DNA from: Alphaproteobacteria bacterium
GTDB taxonomy: Bacteria; Pseudomonadota; Alphaproteobacteria; Rhodospirillales; Rhodospirillaceae
Reading direction: 5' to 3'
NCBI GenBank assembly: GCA_003246625.1
Contig: QJZR01000014.1
Span: forward strand, 161,860-225,859
DNA length: 64,000 bases
The notes below the pieces were generated by a model, which saw nothing but the letters and a program-made list of their open reading frames with translations, had not been told where the DNA came from and searched no databases. Below are positions 28,318-37,409 of the stretch, in pieces (positions within the stretch are counted from its first letter, which is position 1; each line of letters begins with the position of its first letter). The translations under genes and the position numbers were made by a program.

Positions 28318-28770
28318 ATGGCGCGCATGTCCGGCACCTTCAACAGCCCGCTGCTTCTCGGCTTCGACCACTTCGAACGGATGCTCGACCGCATCTCGAA
28401 GAGTTCGGCGGAGGGGTATCCCCCCTACAACATCGAGCAGACCTCGGAAAACGGCCTGCGCATCACCCTGGCGGTGGCCGGGTTCTCGGAAACCGACCTT
28501 TCGGTGACGCTGGAGGCCAACCAGCTGACCGTCGCCGGGCGCATCGCCGGGGACGAGGGCGAGCGCATCTATCTGCATCGTGGCATCGCCGCGCGTCAGT
28601 TCCAGCGGAGCTTCGTTCTCGCGGAGGGGATCGAGGTGGTCGGCGCTTCCCTGGACAGGGGGCTTTTGCATATCGACCTGATGCGCCCGCCGCCGGAAAC
28701 CCAGGTGCGCGAAATCAAGATCGGCAAGGGCGCGCCGAAACCCGCCCGCATGGCGATCGACGGCAAATAG
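28318..28770 (+). CDS. Small heat shock protein, Hsp20/IbpA type
   Basis: A 150-residue alpha-crystallin-type chaperone holding unfolded proteins in the cytoplasm. N-terminal LLLGFDHFERMLDRI and PPYNIEQTSENGLRITLAVAGF are typical of IbpA-like proteins in alphaproteobacteria. The alpha-crystallin core runs from about 35 to 125 with the beta-strand LTVAGRI and the hydrophobic LLHIDLMRP end. An extended C-terminus holds the REIKIG motif (I-x-I), the oligomer contact. ATG 28318 is preceded by AGGAAAAGGAAAG. Confidence 0.93.
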   Translation: MARMSGTFNSPLLLGFDHFERMLDRISKSSAEGYPPYNIEQTSENGLRITLAVAGFSETDLSVTLEANQLTVAGRIAGDEGERIYLHRGIAARQFQRSFVLAEGIEVVGASLDRGLLHIDLMRPPPETQVREIKIGKGAPKPARMAIDGK

Positions 28771-28773
28771 CCG

Positions 28774-29640
28774 TCAGTCGGCGGCTTCGCCCGCCAGGGC
28801 GGCGCGCCGGTCGCGGAAGATTTCTGCGATCCAGTCCGCGACCCGCCGCACGGCGGGGTCGCGGCGCAGGGCCTCCGGCATGACCAGCCATGCCGGACGC
28901 CGGGGCGCGTCCGGCCATTCCGTCAGCCGCCGCAGCCGGGGGTCGGCGTCGCCGAGGAAACAGGGCAGAACCCCGATCCCCGCGCCCTGGGCGACCGCTT
29001 CCTTCAGGACTGTGGCATGGCTGCTGCGCAGGGCGACGGGGGCGTCCTGGCGAAGCGTCCGGCTCCATTGTTCTTCCGGCAGGTCGGCCAGGTCGTCGTC
29101 ATAGGCGACCCACGGCAGGTTCCGGGCATCCGTCCCGGACGGGGCGTAGGCCGCGAAGCCGATCTCGCCGACGCGGCGGGAAACGGTGGCGGCATCCCGC
29201 GGGCGGGCCAGACGCAGGGCGAGGTCGGCCTCGCGCCGGAAGGCGAGGTCGAGGCGGACCGCGGTGGGAATAAGGTCGATGCCGATGTCCGGCGCCACGG
29301 CATGCAAGCGGCCGATGGCGGGAACCAGAACCAGTTCGGCCAGGCTTTCGGTGGCGGTCACCCGCACGCGGCGGCGCAGGTGCGCGGCGTCGCGGCCGGA
29401 GAGAAGCGCCGCCGCGCCCGCCTCTTCCATGCGCGCGGCCTGGGCGACGGTGGCCTCGCCGAGAGGCGTCGGCCGCCAGCGGCCGTCCTGGCGGACGAAC
29501 AGGCTTCCCCCCAGGTCTCCTTCCAGGCGGGCCAGACGGCGCCCGACGGTGGCGGCATCGGTGCGGAGCGAACGCGCCGCCGCCGCGTGGCTGCCCTCGC
29601 GCGCCACGGCCAGGGCGAAACGGAAGTTGTCCCAGTCCAT
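28774..29640 (-). CDS. LysR-family transcriptional regulator
   Basis: A 288-residue regulator beginning MDWDNFRFALAVAREGSHAA, the style of the GcvA/DsdC-related LysR branch whose members often control a divergent enzyme gene. The HTH spans about 3-62 (AAARSLRTDAATVGRRLARL), and the effector domain about 90-285 (RVRVTATESLAELVLVPA, and GAGIGVLPCFLGD). The start could also be three residues upstream (29649). It is divergent from an isochorismatase-like hydrolase gene starting 98 bases away and is its likely regulator. Convergent with the Hsp20 gene. Confidence 0.87.
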   Translation of the reverse strand: MDWDNFRFALAVAREGSHAAAARSLRTDAATVGRRLARLEGDLGGSLFVRQDGRWRPTPLGEATVAQAARMEEAGAAALLSGRDAAHLRRRVRVTATESLAELVLVPAIGRLHAVAPDIGIDLIPTAVRLDLAFRREADLALRLARPRDAATVSRRVGEIGFAAYAPSGTDARNLPWVAYDDDLADLPEEQWSRTLRQDAPVALRSSHATVLKEAVAQGAGIGVLPCFLGDADPRLRRLTEWPDAPRRPAWLVMPEALRRDPAVRRVADWIAEIFRDRRAALAGEAAD

Positions 29641-29738
29641 CGCTTCCATTGCATTTTTGTCGGTATCTTTGGCGATAATGCCTGTTTCGCGGTGTTTTTT
29701 GCAATGCCAAGTTTGGTCGTCAATCGAGGGAGACGACC

Positions 29739-30350
29739 ATGACGAACGGAACGAAGACCCCGCCGACCCTGCGGGCCCTGGCGGGACAGTCCGACACCCC
29801 GGCGGCCTGGAGCGAGAGCGTGCTGCTGGTGATCGACGCGCAGCGCGCCTACGAGGACGGCGTCCTGAAGCTGCCGCAGCTGGCGGCGGCGCGGCACCAC
29901 CTGGCGGAAACCCTGGCGGCCGCCCGGCGCCGGGGGGTGCCGGTGATCCACGTCTGGCACGAAGGCGGCGCGGGCGGGCCGTTCGATCCCGAAGCCGTCG
30001 GCTTCGCCCCCCTGGCCGAAGCCGTGCCCTTGGCGGGGGAGCGCGCGGTACGCAAGCGGCTGCCGGATTCCTTCGCCGGGACCGACCTGGAGGCGGCACT
30101 GGTCGCCGCCGGACGTTCCGCCTTGGTCGTCGTCGGCTTCATGACTCACATGTGCGTGGACGCGACGGTGCGCTCGGCCCTTAACCGCGGCTATCCCTGT
30201 TGCGTGGTGGCCAACGCCTGCGCCAGCCGCGACCTGCCGGGACCGGACGGCGGCACGATCGCCGCCGGGGCGATGCACGCGGCGGCGCTGGCGGCGTTGG
30301 GCGACCGTTTCGCGGTGGTGGTCGGCGACGTCTCGGCGATTCCGGGGTAA
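29739..30350 (+). CDS. Isochorismatase-like cysteine hydrolase
   Basis: A 203-residue hydrolase of the isochorismatase/nicotinamidase fold. The expected triad is visible: Asp33 in LLVIDAQRAY, Lys106 in AVRKRLPDSFAG, and Cys139 in GFMTHMCVDATVRSA. The cis-peptide region is also conserved. It acts on small amides or isochorismate-type esters in the cytoplasm; the exact substrate cannot be told. The gene is divergent from a LysR regulator. Confidence 0.85.
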   Translation: MTNGTKTPPTLRALAGQSDTPAAWSESVLLVIDAQRAYEDGVLKLPQLAAARHHLAETLAAARRRGVPVIHVWHEGGAGGPFDPEAVGFAPLAEAVPLAGERAVRKRLPDSFAGTDLEAALVAAGRSALVVVGFMTHMCVDATVRSALNRGYPCCVVANACASRDLPGPDGGTIAAGAMHAAALAALGDRFAVVVGDVSAIPG

Positions 30351-30366
30351 GGCCGCCGGGCGGTCC

Positions 30367-30789
30367 TCAGTCGGAGGGCAGCGAGGGCAGGGGCAGGAAG
30401 CGGGCGACGATGTCGCGCGCCAGCCTGACCGGGCGCTTGCTCACCGAATCGAGGCAGCACCAGCAGCTTTTGATTTCCGCCAGAGTCTGGTCGCCCCGGT
30501 CGATGCGTGCCCGGTAGAAGGCCTTGGCCCCGTCCAGTTTCTCCAGCAGCAGCCGTACCACCACGTGGTCGTGCGGCAGGGCCGGGCGGCGATAGCGGAT
30601 GTCGTGCCCCAACGCCACCCAGAGGCGGGTCGCCACCGCTTCCCTCGGCGCGAAGCGGCGCCAATGGCGCAACACGGCGGTCTGTACCCAGCGCAGGTAG
30701 ACGGCGTTGTTGACGTGTCCCATGTCGTCGATGTCGCCGTCGGCGACGTCGATCGGGAAGTCGAAGCGGGAATGGGGTTGTGTCGGCAT
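30367..30789 (-). CDS. Acyl-CoA thioesterase, 4HBT hotdog family (YbgC-like)
   Basis: A 140-residue single hotdog-fold enzyme. The N-terminal catalytic motif DIDDMGHVNNAVYLRWVQ carries the Asp-x-x-GH-x-N pattern of 4-hydroxybenzoyl-CoA thioesterase-like proteins (helix with Asn and Tyr). VRLLLEKLDGAKAFYRARID is the second strand pair. It hydrolyses acyl-CoA thioesters; the substrate is unknown. The start at 30789 has GGAGG nine bases upstream. Single gene between convergent and same-strand neighbours. Confidence 0.85.
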   Translation of the reverse strand: MPTQPHSRFDFPIDVADGDIDDMGHVNNAVYLRWVQTAVLRHWRRFAPREAVATRLWVALGHDIRYRRPALPHDHVVVRLLLEKLDGAKAFYRARIDRGDQTLAEIKSCWCCLDSVSKRPVRLARDIVARFLPLPSLPSD

Positions 30790-30877
30790 GGCCGGGCTCC
30801 TCCGTGGGTGCAACGGCGGGAGGAACCATAGGCGCATTTCCGGTGCGGGAAAAACCGGTTTTTCCGAAAACCGGGAT

Positions 30878-31342
30878 TTAGGCGGCGCGGGAGCGTTCGG
30901 AATCGAGAAGCAGGGCGTAAAGCGCGTCGGATTCGGTGGCGCCGCGCAGTTTTTCGCAGGTGCCCTTGTCGCGCAAAAGGCGGGAGACGCGGGCCAGCGC
31001 CTTCAGGTGGTCGGCGCCCGCGCCCTCGGGGGCGATCAGCAGGCAGATCAGGTCGACCGGCATGTCGTCCACCGAGTCGAAGTCCACCGGCTGGTCGAGA
31101 CGGGCGAACACGCCGTACAGGCGGTCGATGCCGGTCAGCTTGGCATGGGGAATGGCGATGCCGTTGCCGACGCCGGTGGAACCCAGGCGCTCGCGTTCGA
31201 GCAGGCCTTCCAGCACCTCGCCCTCGTCGAGTCCGATCACCTCGGCCGCCTTCTGGGCAAGAAGCTGCAACGCCTGTTTCTTACTGTTCGCCTTAAGGGC
31301 GGGGATCACGGCGTTCGGTGCGATCAGGTCTGCAAGGGTCAT
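30878..31342 (-). CDS. ptsN: Nitrogen-regulatory PTS IIA protein PtsN (EIIA-Ntr)
   Basis: A 154-residue EIIA-Ntr, the last phosphoacceptor of the nitrogen-related phosphotransferase chain, controlling potassium uptake and metabolism. The phosphorylated residue is His66 in GVGNGIAIPHAKL. The N-terminus MTLADLIAPNAVIPALKANS is typical. The start at 31342 has GAGGAA close upstream; a Met seven residues earlier (31363) lacks a ribosome site. It is the last gene of the lptC-lptA-lptB-rpoN-hpf-ptsN series, a neighbourhood conserved in proteobacteria. Confidence 0.94.
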   Translation of the reverse strand: MTLADLIAPNAVIPALKANSKKQALQLLAQKAAEVIGLDEGEVLEGLLERERLGSTGVGNGIAIPHAKLTGIDRLYGVFARLDQPVDFDSVDDMPVDLICLLIAPEGAGADHLKALARVSRLLRDKGTCEKLRGATESDALYALLLDSERSRAA

Positions 31343-31484
31343 TGTCTTCCTCGATCCATCCACGCAGGCCCGAACGAAGGGTCGGGCCGCGTTGGCCGCC
31401 TTTTTCTCAAGGCGACGGAGCCGCGGTTTGGCGGCTCCGGTCGGCCTTTCAGCGATTCTGTCGTCGCTTGCGGCGTGTGGCGGT

Positions 31485-32063
31485 TCAGCCTTTGCTGTTG
31501 GTTGCCTCGGGATCTACCCAGCCGATATTTCCGTCCTGCCGACGGTACACCATGTTCAGGCGACCGTGGGAGCTGTTCCGGAACAGAATGGCGTTTGCGT
31601 CGGAAAGGTCAAGTCGCATTACCGCGCCGGAAACGGTGCAGGTGGGGATCGACTGGCTGACCTCGGCGACGATCACCGGGTTGGATTCCTCCTCGGGCAG
31701 TTCGGCGTCGGCGGGTTCGGGCCGGATGATGAACTGCTGCGCGAGGATACCCTCCTCGGCCTTGGGCTTGTTGTGGTCGGTCAGGCGACGTTTGTAGCGG
31801 CGAAGCTGCTTGGCGATTTTCTCGCTGGCGGCATCGAAAGCGGCATAAGGATCGGCGCCAGCGGCGGCGGACTGCAGGGTCAAGCCGCGAATCGGATGCA
31901 CCGAAATGTCGGCCCGGATCAGGTGCGCGTCCTTCGAGACGATCACGGCCGCGTCGATGGCGCGGTCGAAATACTTCTCGACGAGCTGCGTCAGGGTCTG
32001 GTCGGCATGTGCGCGGAACGAGTCCCCAAGGTCGATCTGTTTGCCTTTGACGGTAATTTCCAT
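31485..32063 (-). CDS. hpf: Ribosome hibernation promoting factor, long form
   Basis: A 192-residue long HPF, which dimerises 70S ribosomes into inactive 100S particles. The N-terminal HPF/YfiA domain (about 1-100) holds GKQIDLGDSFRAHADQTL and the basic helix EKIAKQLRRYKRRLTDH; the C-terminal dimerisation domain (about 130-190) holds GAVMRLDLSDANAILFRN and NMVYRRQDGNIGWVDPE. The size fits the long form typical of alphaproteobacteria. It lies 241 bases downstream of rpoN and 142 before ptsN; a candidate promoter is just upstream. Confidence 0.94.
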   Translation of the reverse strand: MEITVKGKQIDLGDSFRAHADQTLTQLVEKYFDRAIDAAVIVSKDAHLIRADISVHPIRGLTLQSAAAGADPYAAFDAASEKIAKQLRRYKRRLTDHNKPKAEEGILAQQFIIRPEPADAELPEEESNPVIVAEVSQSIPTCTVSGAVMRLDLSDANAILFRNSSHGRLNMVYRRQDGNIGWVDPEATNSKG

Positions 32064-32192
32064 GGCGTTCGTCCTACCTGACTGGGGTGGCGCCGGAAAG
32101 GCGTCTCCCGATGAACACGATCAAGTTCGGAGGGGGGCGATGGCGTCCGCGTCCTCCGGGAGCCCCGGTCGTGCCGTGGCGGCGGAGGCGGG

Positions 32193-32221
32193 AAGCTAAA
32201 GTGCCCTCCCGTTTTCGTCAA
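32193..32221 (-). promoter_or_regulatory. Candidate sigma-70 promoter for hpf
   Basis: On the minus strand TTGACG (32221-32216), 17 bases, then TAGCTT (32198-32193), about 130 bases before the hpf start. It lies in the 241-base gap after rpoN, which also holds a dyad with arms CCCCAT (32252-32257) and ATGGGG (32267-32272). Confidence 0.4.
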
Positions 32222-32304
32222 GTCATCCGTGCTGCCTCGTCGGTTGTTGATCCCCATGATTCAGATATGGGGAGGCATCGGCGGGTTGTCGCGGGGGGCG
32301 AGGA

Positions 32305-33816
32305 TTACGGAAGGTGGATTTTCAATTCGCGGCGGCGCTGCGAGGACGAGGCGATTTTCATCGCCTCGCGGTACTTGGCGACGGTGCGGCGCGCGATGTC
32401 GATGCCGTCTTCCTTCAGGATTTCGGCGATGCGGTCGTCGGAGAGGACGGCATCCGAGGTTTCGGCGTCGATCAGGGTCTTGATCTTGTGGCGCACCGCC
32501 TCGGCGGAGTGGGCCTCGCCGCCCTCGGTGGAGGCGAGCGCCTGGGTGAAGAAGAACTTGAGCTCGAACACCCCGCGCGGCGAGGACAGATACTTGTTGG
32601 TGGTGACCCGCGATACCGTGCTTTCGTGCATGCCGATCGCCTCGGCGATGTCGCGCAGGATCAGGGGTTTCAACGAGCCGATGCCGTGCAGGAAGAAACC
32701 CGACTGCTGACGGACGATTTCGCTCGCCACCTTGAGGATGGTGGTGGCGCGCTGGTGCAGCGACTTGACCAGCCAGTTGGCGGACTGGAACTGCTCGTTG
32801 AGGAAGGTGCGGGTGGCGCGGTCGGCCTTGGCGTTGACCTCGGCATAGTAGCGGTTGGCGACGAGGACGCGCGGCAGGGTGTCGGTGTTAAGCTCGATGA
32901 TCCAGCCGCCCGCGGCGTCGGGGCGCATCAGGATGTCGGGTTCCACCGGCTGCTCGTGGCCGGGTTCGAAGCTGGACGCGGGCTTGGGGTCGAGAGCGCG
33001 GATCTCGGCGATCATTTCCGCCAGGTCCTCGTCGTCGACGCCGCAGGCCTTCTTCAGGCGGGGCAGGTCGCGCTTGGCCAAAAGGTCGAGGTTGTCGAGC
33101 AATGCCGCCATCGCCGGGTCCAGGCGGTCGCGGTCGGCCAGTTGCAGGGCCAGGCATTCCTTGAGCGAGCGGGCGAACACCCCGACCGGGTCGAACCCCT
33201 GCACCAGGGCGAGCACCCGTTCCACCTGGGCGGCGTCGCAGCCGAGGGCGGCGGCGGCGGCCTCGACGCTGCCCGAGAGGTAGCCCGCGTCGTCCAGCAT
33301 GTCGATCAGATAGGCGCCGATCATCCGTTCCTGCGGGTCGGCGGAGGACAAACCCAGCTGCGTCGTCAGATGCTGCCGCAGGGTGACGGTTTCGCCCACC
33401 GTCTGTTCCAGGATGTTGCCGTCGCCGTCGTGCGCGCCGCCGCCATAGCGGCCCAGGTTGTCGGTGCCGCCGAAACCCGCCTCGGCGCCGGCGAAGGCGT
33501 CGCCGTCCTCGGAGCGGCCGTCGTTGGTGAAGGTGTTGTCGACCTCGACGTCGAGCGGGGTCTCTCCGCCGCTTTCGGGGCGGTCCAGCAGGGCGGTTTC
33601 CGGCGGCGGTTCCGCCTCGGTCTCGCGCGTCGGCTCGGGGTCGTCGTGGACGCTGTCGTCCTCGCGCTCCAGCAGCGGGTTCTTTTCCAGTTCCAGCTCG
33701 ATGAACGAGGTAAGCTCCAGGTTCGACATCTGCAACAGCTTGATCGCCTGTTGCAGTTGCGGCGTCATCACCAGGGACTGGGTCTGCCGGAGTTCGAGCC
33801 TAGGGGAAATCGCCAT
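32305..33816 (-). CDS. rpoN: RNA polymerase sigma-54 factor
   Basis: A 503-residue sigma-54 that directs RNA polymerase to -24/-12 promoters such as that of nifH at the end of this window. Region I is Gln- and Leu-rich (LRQTQSLVMTPQLQQAIKLL, first 30 residues), then an acidic region II (about 50-110). The core-binding part and helix-turn-helix follow (YLSSPRGVFELKFFF, region III), and the RpoN box ARRTVAKYRE is at about 475-484. Start 33816 is 15 bases after the lptB stop. Usual length. Confidence 0.97.
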   Translation of the reverse strand: MAISPRLELRQTQSLVMTPQLQQAIKLLQMSNLELTSFIELELEKNPLLEREDDSVHDDPEPTRETEAEPPPETALLDRPESGGETPLDVEVDNTFTNDGRSEDGDAFAGAEAGFGGTDNLGRYGGGAHDGDGNILEQTVGETVTLRQHLTTQLGLSSADPQERMIGAYLIDMLDDAGYLSGSVEAAAAALGCDAAQVERVLALVQGFDPVGVFARSLKECLALQLADRDRLDPAMAALLDNLDLLAKRDLPRLKKACGVDDEDLAEMIAEIRALDPKPASSFEPGHEQPVEPDILMRPDAAGGWIIELNTDTLPRVLVANRYYAEVNAKADRATRTFLNEQFQSANWLVKSLHQRATTILKVASEIVRQQSGFFLHGIGSLKPLILRDIAEAIGMHESTVSRVTTNKYLSSPRGVFELKFFFTQALASTEGGEAHSAEAVRHKIKTLIDAETSDAVLSDDRIAEILKEDGIDIARRTVAKYREAMKIASSSQRRRELKIHLP

Positions 33817-33831
33817 TGCCTCGCCCTCGTT

Positions 33832-34617
33832 CTACAGGCTGAAGCTGTCGCCCAGATAGACGCGGCGGACCCCTTCGTGCGCGACGATCTCGGCGGGAGC
33901 CCCCTCCATCATCACCGTGCCGTCGTAAAGGATGTAGGCGCGGTCGATGATGTCCAGGGTCTCGCGGACGTTGTGGTCGGTAATCAGCACGCCGATGCCG
34001 CGGTCCTTCAGGTGGGCGACCAGATTGCGGATTTCCCCCACCGCGATCGGGTCGATACCGGCCAGCGGCTCGTCGAGCAGGATGAAGCTGGGGCGCGAGG
34101 CGAGCGCCCGGGCGATTTCGACGCGGCGGCGTTCGCCGCCGGACAGCGACAGGGCGGAGGCGCGGCGCAGATGGCTGACCGAGAACTCGGCGAGAAGCGC
34201 TTCCAACTGCGCCTCGCGCGCGTCGGCGTCGGGCTCCACCACCTCCAGCACCGCCATCACGTTCTCTTCCACCGAAAGCCCGCGGAAGATCGACGCTTCC
34301 TGCGGCAGATAGCCGATGCCCAGGCGGGCGCGGCGGTACATCGGCAGGCCGGTGATCACCATGCCGTCCAGCAGGATCGAGCCGACGTCGGGGGAGATCA
34401 GGCCGGTGATGCAGTAAAAGCAGGTGGTCTTGCCCGCGCCGTTGGGGCCCAACAGGCCGACCGCCTCGCCTCGCTTCACCGAAAGGGAAACGTCGCGCAG
34501 AACCGGACGGCGCTTGAAGGTCTTGCCCAGGGACTTAACCTCCAGGCCGCGCAGCGGCAGGGGCTGCGGCGCGTCGGCTTCGGCGGGTTCGGCCGTCTTG
34601 GCTTTGGTCCTGGTCAT
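33832..34617 (-). CDS. lptB: LPS export ABC transporter ATP-binding protein LptB
   Basis: A 261-residue ATPase that drives extraction of lipopolysaccharide from the inner membrane with LptFG and LptC. Walker A is [11 protein letters not shown], the signature [15 protein letters not shown], Walker [13 protein letters not shown], followed by the LptB-typical switch region [19 protein letters not shown]. It has an N-terminal extension of about 25 residues rich in Ala, Pro and acidic residues compared with the E. coli protein. The gene precedes rpoN as in most proteobacteria. Confidence 0.95.
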   Translation of the reverse strand: MTRTKAKTAEPAEADAPQPLPLRGLEVKSLGKTFKRRPVLRDVSLSVKRGEAVGLLGPNGAGKTTCFYCITGLISPDVGSILLDGMVITGLPMYRRARLGIGYLPQEASIFRGLSVEENVMAVLEVVEPDADAREAQLEALLAEFSVSHLRRASALSLSGGERRRVEIARALASRPSFILLDEPLAGIDPIAVGEIRNLVAHLKDRGIGVLITDHNVRETLDIIDRAYILYDGTVMMEGAPAEIVAHEGVRRVYLGDSFSL

Positions 34618-34768
34618 GCGTCTGCTTTCCCGTGGCGTTCGAGGAGCCGCGCCTGTTGTTGCCGGAGGACCGGGTTTCGGCGCTTTACGTCCCGATTATC
34701 CGATACCGGACGAACGGTGCAACGCTTTTTCGCGATTTGGCCGGATTTTTGCTAAGGAAAGCGGCGGT

Positions 34769-35671
34769 TTAGGGTTTCCGCGCGCCGCGTTCCTCGGGCA
34801 GGGGTTCGGCCTTTTTCGGGATGAACTTGCCGCGCACCGGCTTCGGCTTGTCGGTCTTCGCGCCGGGAACCTGGGAATAGAGGGTGCTGACCCCGGTGTT
34901 CATGTTGACCACCGCGTAGGCGCCGTTCAGGGTGTCGCCGCCGCGGGTCAGGGTGACGTTGTCGAGCAGGGTGGCGATGCCGGTCTTGACGTTGTAGCGG
35001 CCGCGGTCGCCGGTCGCCACCTCGGTCTTGCTGGTGATGGTGACGTGGCCGTGGGCGTCCACCGCGTCGATGTCGCCGCCCTTGGCCTTGCCTTTTTGCG
35101 GCTTCTGCGCGGATTTCGGGGCGAAATAGGCGGTGACGATGTCGGCCTTCAGGGTGCGGCCGTCGCGCACCACCACGGCGTCGCCGCGCGCCACGGCGAA
35201 GCGTTTGGCGTCCCAGTATTCCAGTTCGTCGCGGGCGGTGACCACGGTGTCGGGGGTGACCAGCTTGGCCACCGGCTCGCCGCGCAGCACCAGCACCGCC
35301 GAGCCGATGTCGTAGACGGCGACGTCGCCGGAAGCGGTCTCGGTGGGCGAGGCGATGCGCACGTGTCCCTGGGCGTCCAGGCGCCAGAGCTCCGACTTGC
35401 CGGTCTTGCCCTCGCGGTAGTGGGCGGTCAGGGTGTCGGCGTAGACGGTGGTCTCGCCCCGCGTCGCGCTGGCGTTGCCGTGGGCGACGAAGCGTTTGCC
35501 GTCGCGCATCCATTCGATGCCGTTGTCGGCCAGCACCTCGACCGGGGTCTGTTCGCCCGGCGCGCCGAAGCCCAGGGACTGCGCCGCGGCGGGCAGCGGC
35601 AGCCAGGCCAGCGCGGCGGTCAGGAGCAGCGGCAGCGCGCGACGCGCGCGCGGGTCATTTGCGGGTGCCAT
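34769..35671 (-). CDS. lptA: Periplasmic LPS transport protein LptA
   Basis: A 300-residue exported protein with a signal peptide (LPLLLTAALAWLPLPAAA, cleavage before QS) and LptA/OstA repeats of jelly-roll strands, for example SATRGETTVYADTLTAHYRE and GDAVVVRDGRTLKADIVTAY. It bridges LptC and LptDE to carry LPS across the periplasm. It is clearly longer than E. coli LptA (185 residues), with a charged linker near residues 185-200 and a basic C-terminus, as in other alphaproteobacteria. The start overlaps the lptC end by 17 bases. Confidence 0.9.
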   Translation of the reverse strand: MAPANDPRARRALPLLLTAALAWLPLPAAAQSLGFGAPGEQTPVEVLADNGIEWMRDGKRFVAHGNASATRGETTVYADTLTAHYREGKTGKSELWRLDAQGHVRIASPTETASGDVAVYDIGSAVLVLRGEPVAKLVTPDTVVTARDELEYWDAKRFAVARGDAVVVRDGRTLKADIVTAYFAPKSAQKPQKGKAKGGDIDAVDAHGHVTITSKTEVATGDRGRYNVKTGIATLLDNVTLTRGGDTLNGAYAVVNMNTGVSTLYSQVPGAKTDKPKPVRGKFIPKKAEPLPEERGARKP

Positions 35672-36380
35672 CGGTTTTCACTCCCGGACGAAGGATGAGA
35701 CGGGACTTCCCCTTGAACAGAATACGGCGGCCCTTGTCGACGATGACGAAGCCGGAGTCCCCCTTGACCTCGCCCAGGGGGCCATGGGCGATTGCCGGTT
35801 CCTCTCCCTCGGCGCGGCCCTGATGCAGGATCACCCGCGCCGAGTTGGAGAAGAAGGCGTAACCGTTGTCGTGGAACACCGACACCCCGCCGGTGAGGCT
35901 CAGGACCTCGCGGTCGCGGTCGTAGGTGCCCTCGGGGGAGCGGGCGATCACCCAGCCGCCGTTCGCCAGGCCGAGGTCGGCGGCGGGGGCTTCCAGCGCC
36001 ACCAGACGGGTCTTCGGGTCGATCTCGTGCGCCGATTCGGCGGTGACCATGAAGGGTTGCTGGTCGTGGTCGGTGCCGCGATAGCGGGCGTTGACGATGC
36101 GCAGGCGGTCGGGGTGGCGGGGGTCGATTCCCGACAGCGCGACGTGGAAGCGGTTGCGCTCCGCCTGCAACTGCGGCCATAGCAGTATGGCGCCGAACAG
36201 CAGGGCGGCGCTGGCGGGCAGCGCCAGCTTCATGGCGCGGACGAAACGGCTGTAGAGAGAGGCCGAACGCAGTGCCTCGGCACCGGTGGCGGCGGTCAGG
36301 AAACGCAGGTCGGGGGTGGCGTCGCCCCCGGGCGCGGCCGGCGCGTCGATCGGCTCTGGCGCGGGCCGGCGTTTTCTCAT
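35655..36380 (-). CDS. lptC: LPS export protein LptC
   Basis: A 241-residue bitopic protein. A cytoplasmic N-terminal stretch (1-47) leads to one membrane helix (about 50-68, LALPASAALLFGAILLW), and a periplasmic jelly-roll follows, with RFHVALSGIDPRHPDRLRIV and VFHDNGYAFFSNSARV. LptC receives LPS from LptB2FG and passes it to LptA. The longer N-terminus is usual in this group. It overlaps kdsD by four bases at its start and lptA by 17 at its end. Confidence 0.9.
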   Translation of the reverse strand: MRKRRPAPEPIDAPAAPGGDATPDLRFLTAATGAEALRSASLYSRFVRAMKLALPASAALLFGAILLWPQLQAERNRFHVALSGIDPRHPDRLRIVNARYRGTDHDQQPFMVTAESAHEIDPKTRLVALEAPAADLGLANGGWVIARSPEGTYDRDREVLSLTGGVSVFHDNGYAFFSNSARVILHQGRAEGEEPAIAHGPLGEVKGDSGFVIVDKGRRILFKGKSRLILRPGVKTDGTRK

Positions 36381-37390
36381 GACACCCCGGCGCGCAGGCA
36401 GTCGTGCATATGGATCAGGCCGACGACGCGGCCCTCGGCGGTGACCACGAACAGGCTGGTGATCTTGCGGTCGTTCATCACCCCCAGGGCCTCGGCGGCG
36501 AGTCCGTCGGGGGCGACGGTCTTGGGGCCGGCGGTCATCACCTGCCCGGCGGGGCGGTCGAGGAGGTCGGGCGCCATGTGACGGCGCAGGTCGCCGTCGG
36601 TGATGATGCCGACCAGGCGGTCGCCGTCCTCGACGATGCCGACGCAGCCGAAGCTTTTCTCGCTCATCACGATCAGGGCGTCGCCCATGCGGGCGTCGCG
36701 GGCGATCAGCGGCACCTCGGGCAGGGGGTGCATCAGCTCGCGCACCTTCAACAGGCGCTGGCCGAGCTTGCCGCCGGGGTGGAAGGTCTTGAAGTCGCTG
36801 GCCGAAAAGCCGCGCCGTTCGAGCAGCGCCACGGCGATGGCGTCGCCGAGCGCCAGAGTGGCGGTGGTCGAGGTGGTGGGGGCGAGGCCGAGCGGGCAGG
36901 CCTCGCCGTCGGCGGGCAGGCAGAGGCAGACGTCGGCGGCGGAGCCGAGGGCGCTTTCGCGGCGTTCGGTGATCGCGATCAGCGGGATGGCGAAGCGCCG
37001 GGAATAGGCGATGATGTCGGCCAGCTCGGTGCTCTCGCCCGATTTCGACAACAGGATCAAGGCGTCCTGCCGGGTGATCATGCCCAGGTCGCCGTGACTG
37101 GCCTCGGCCGGGTGGACGAAGAACGACGGCGTGCCGGTGGACGCCAGGGTGGCGGAAATCTTGCGGCCGACGTGACCGCTTTTCCCCATGCCGGAAACGA
37201 TCACCCGTCCGTGTTCCGAGGCGACGACGCGGTCTTCCAGCAGGTTGAGCGCGCGGGAGAAGTCCTCGTTCAGGTCGGCGCTCATCCGCGACAGGGCGGC
37301 GGCCTCGGCCTCCAGGACGTGGCGCGCCGCCGCAAGGTCCGAGGCGATGCGGTCGGGCACGGCGGTAGGCACGGAAATCGGGGTGTTCAT
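36377..37390 (-). CDS. kdsD: Arabinose-5-phosphate isomerase KdsD/KpsF
   Basis: A 337-residue enzyme converting ribulose 5-phosphate to arabinose 5-phosphate, the first step of Kdo synthesis for LPS. An N-terminal SIS sugar-isomerase domain (about 40-180: VIVSGMGKSGHVGRKISATL, LASTGTPSFFVHPAEASHGD, LLSKSGESTEL) is followed by two CBS domains (about 215-330, ITDGDLRRHM and the final RVVGLIHMHDCLRAG). The length is close to the E. coli enzyme (328). The start is 19 bases after rnd and the stop overlaps the lptC start, so it belongs with the LPS genes. Confidence 0.94.
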   Translation of the reverse strand: MNTPISVPTAVPDRIASDLAAARHVLEAEAAALSRMSADLNEDFSRALNLLEDRVVASEHGRVIVSGMGKSGHVGRKISATLASTGTPSFFVHPAEASHGDLGMITRQDALILLSKSGESTELADIIAYSRRFAIPLIAITERRESALGSAADVCLCLPADGEACPLGLAPTTSTTATLALGDAIAVALLERRGFSASDFKTFHPGGKLGQRLLKVRELMHPLPEVPLIARDARMGDALIVMSEKSFGCVGIVEDGDRLVGIITDGDLRRHMAPDLLDRPAGQVMTAGPKTVAPDGLAAEALGVMNDRKITSLFVVTAEGRVVGLIHMHDCLRAGVS

Positions 37391-37409
37391 CGGTCGGACG
37401 TCCGGGAAA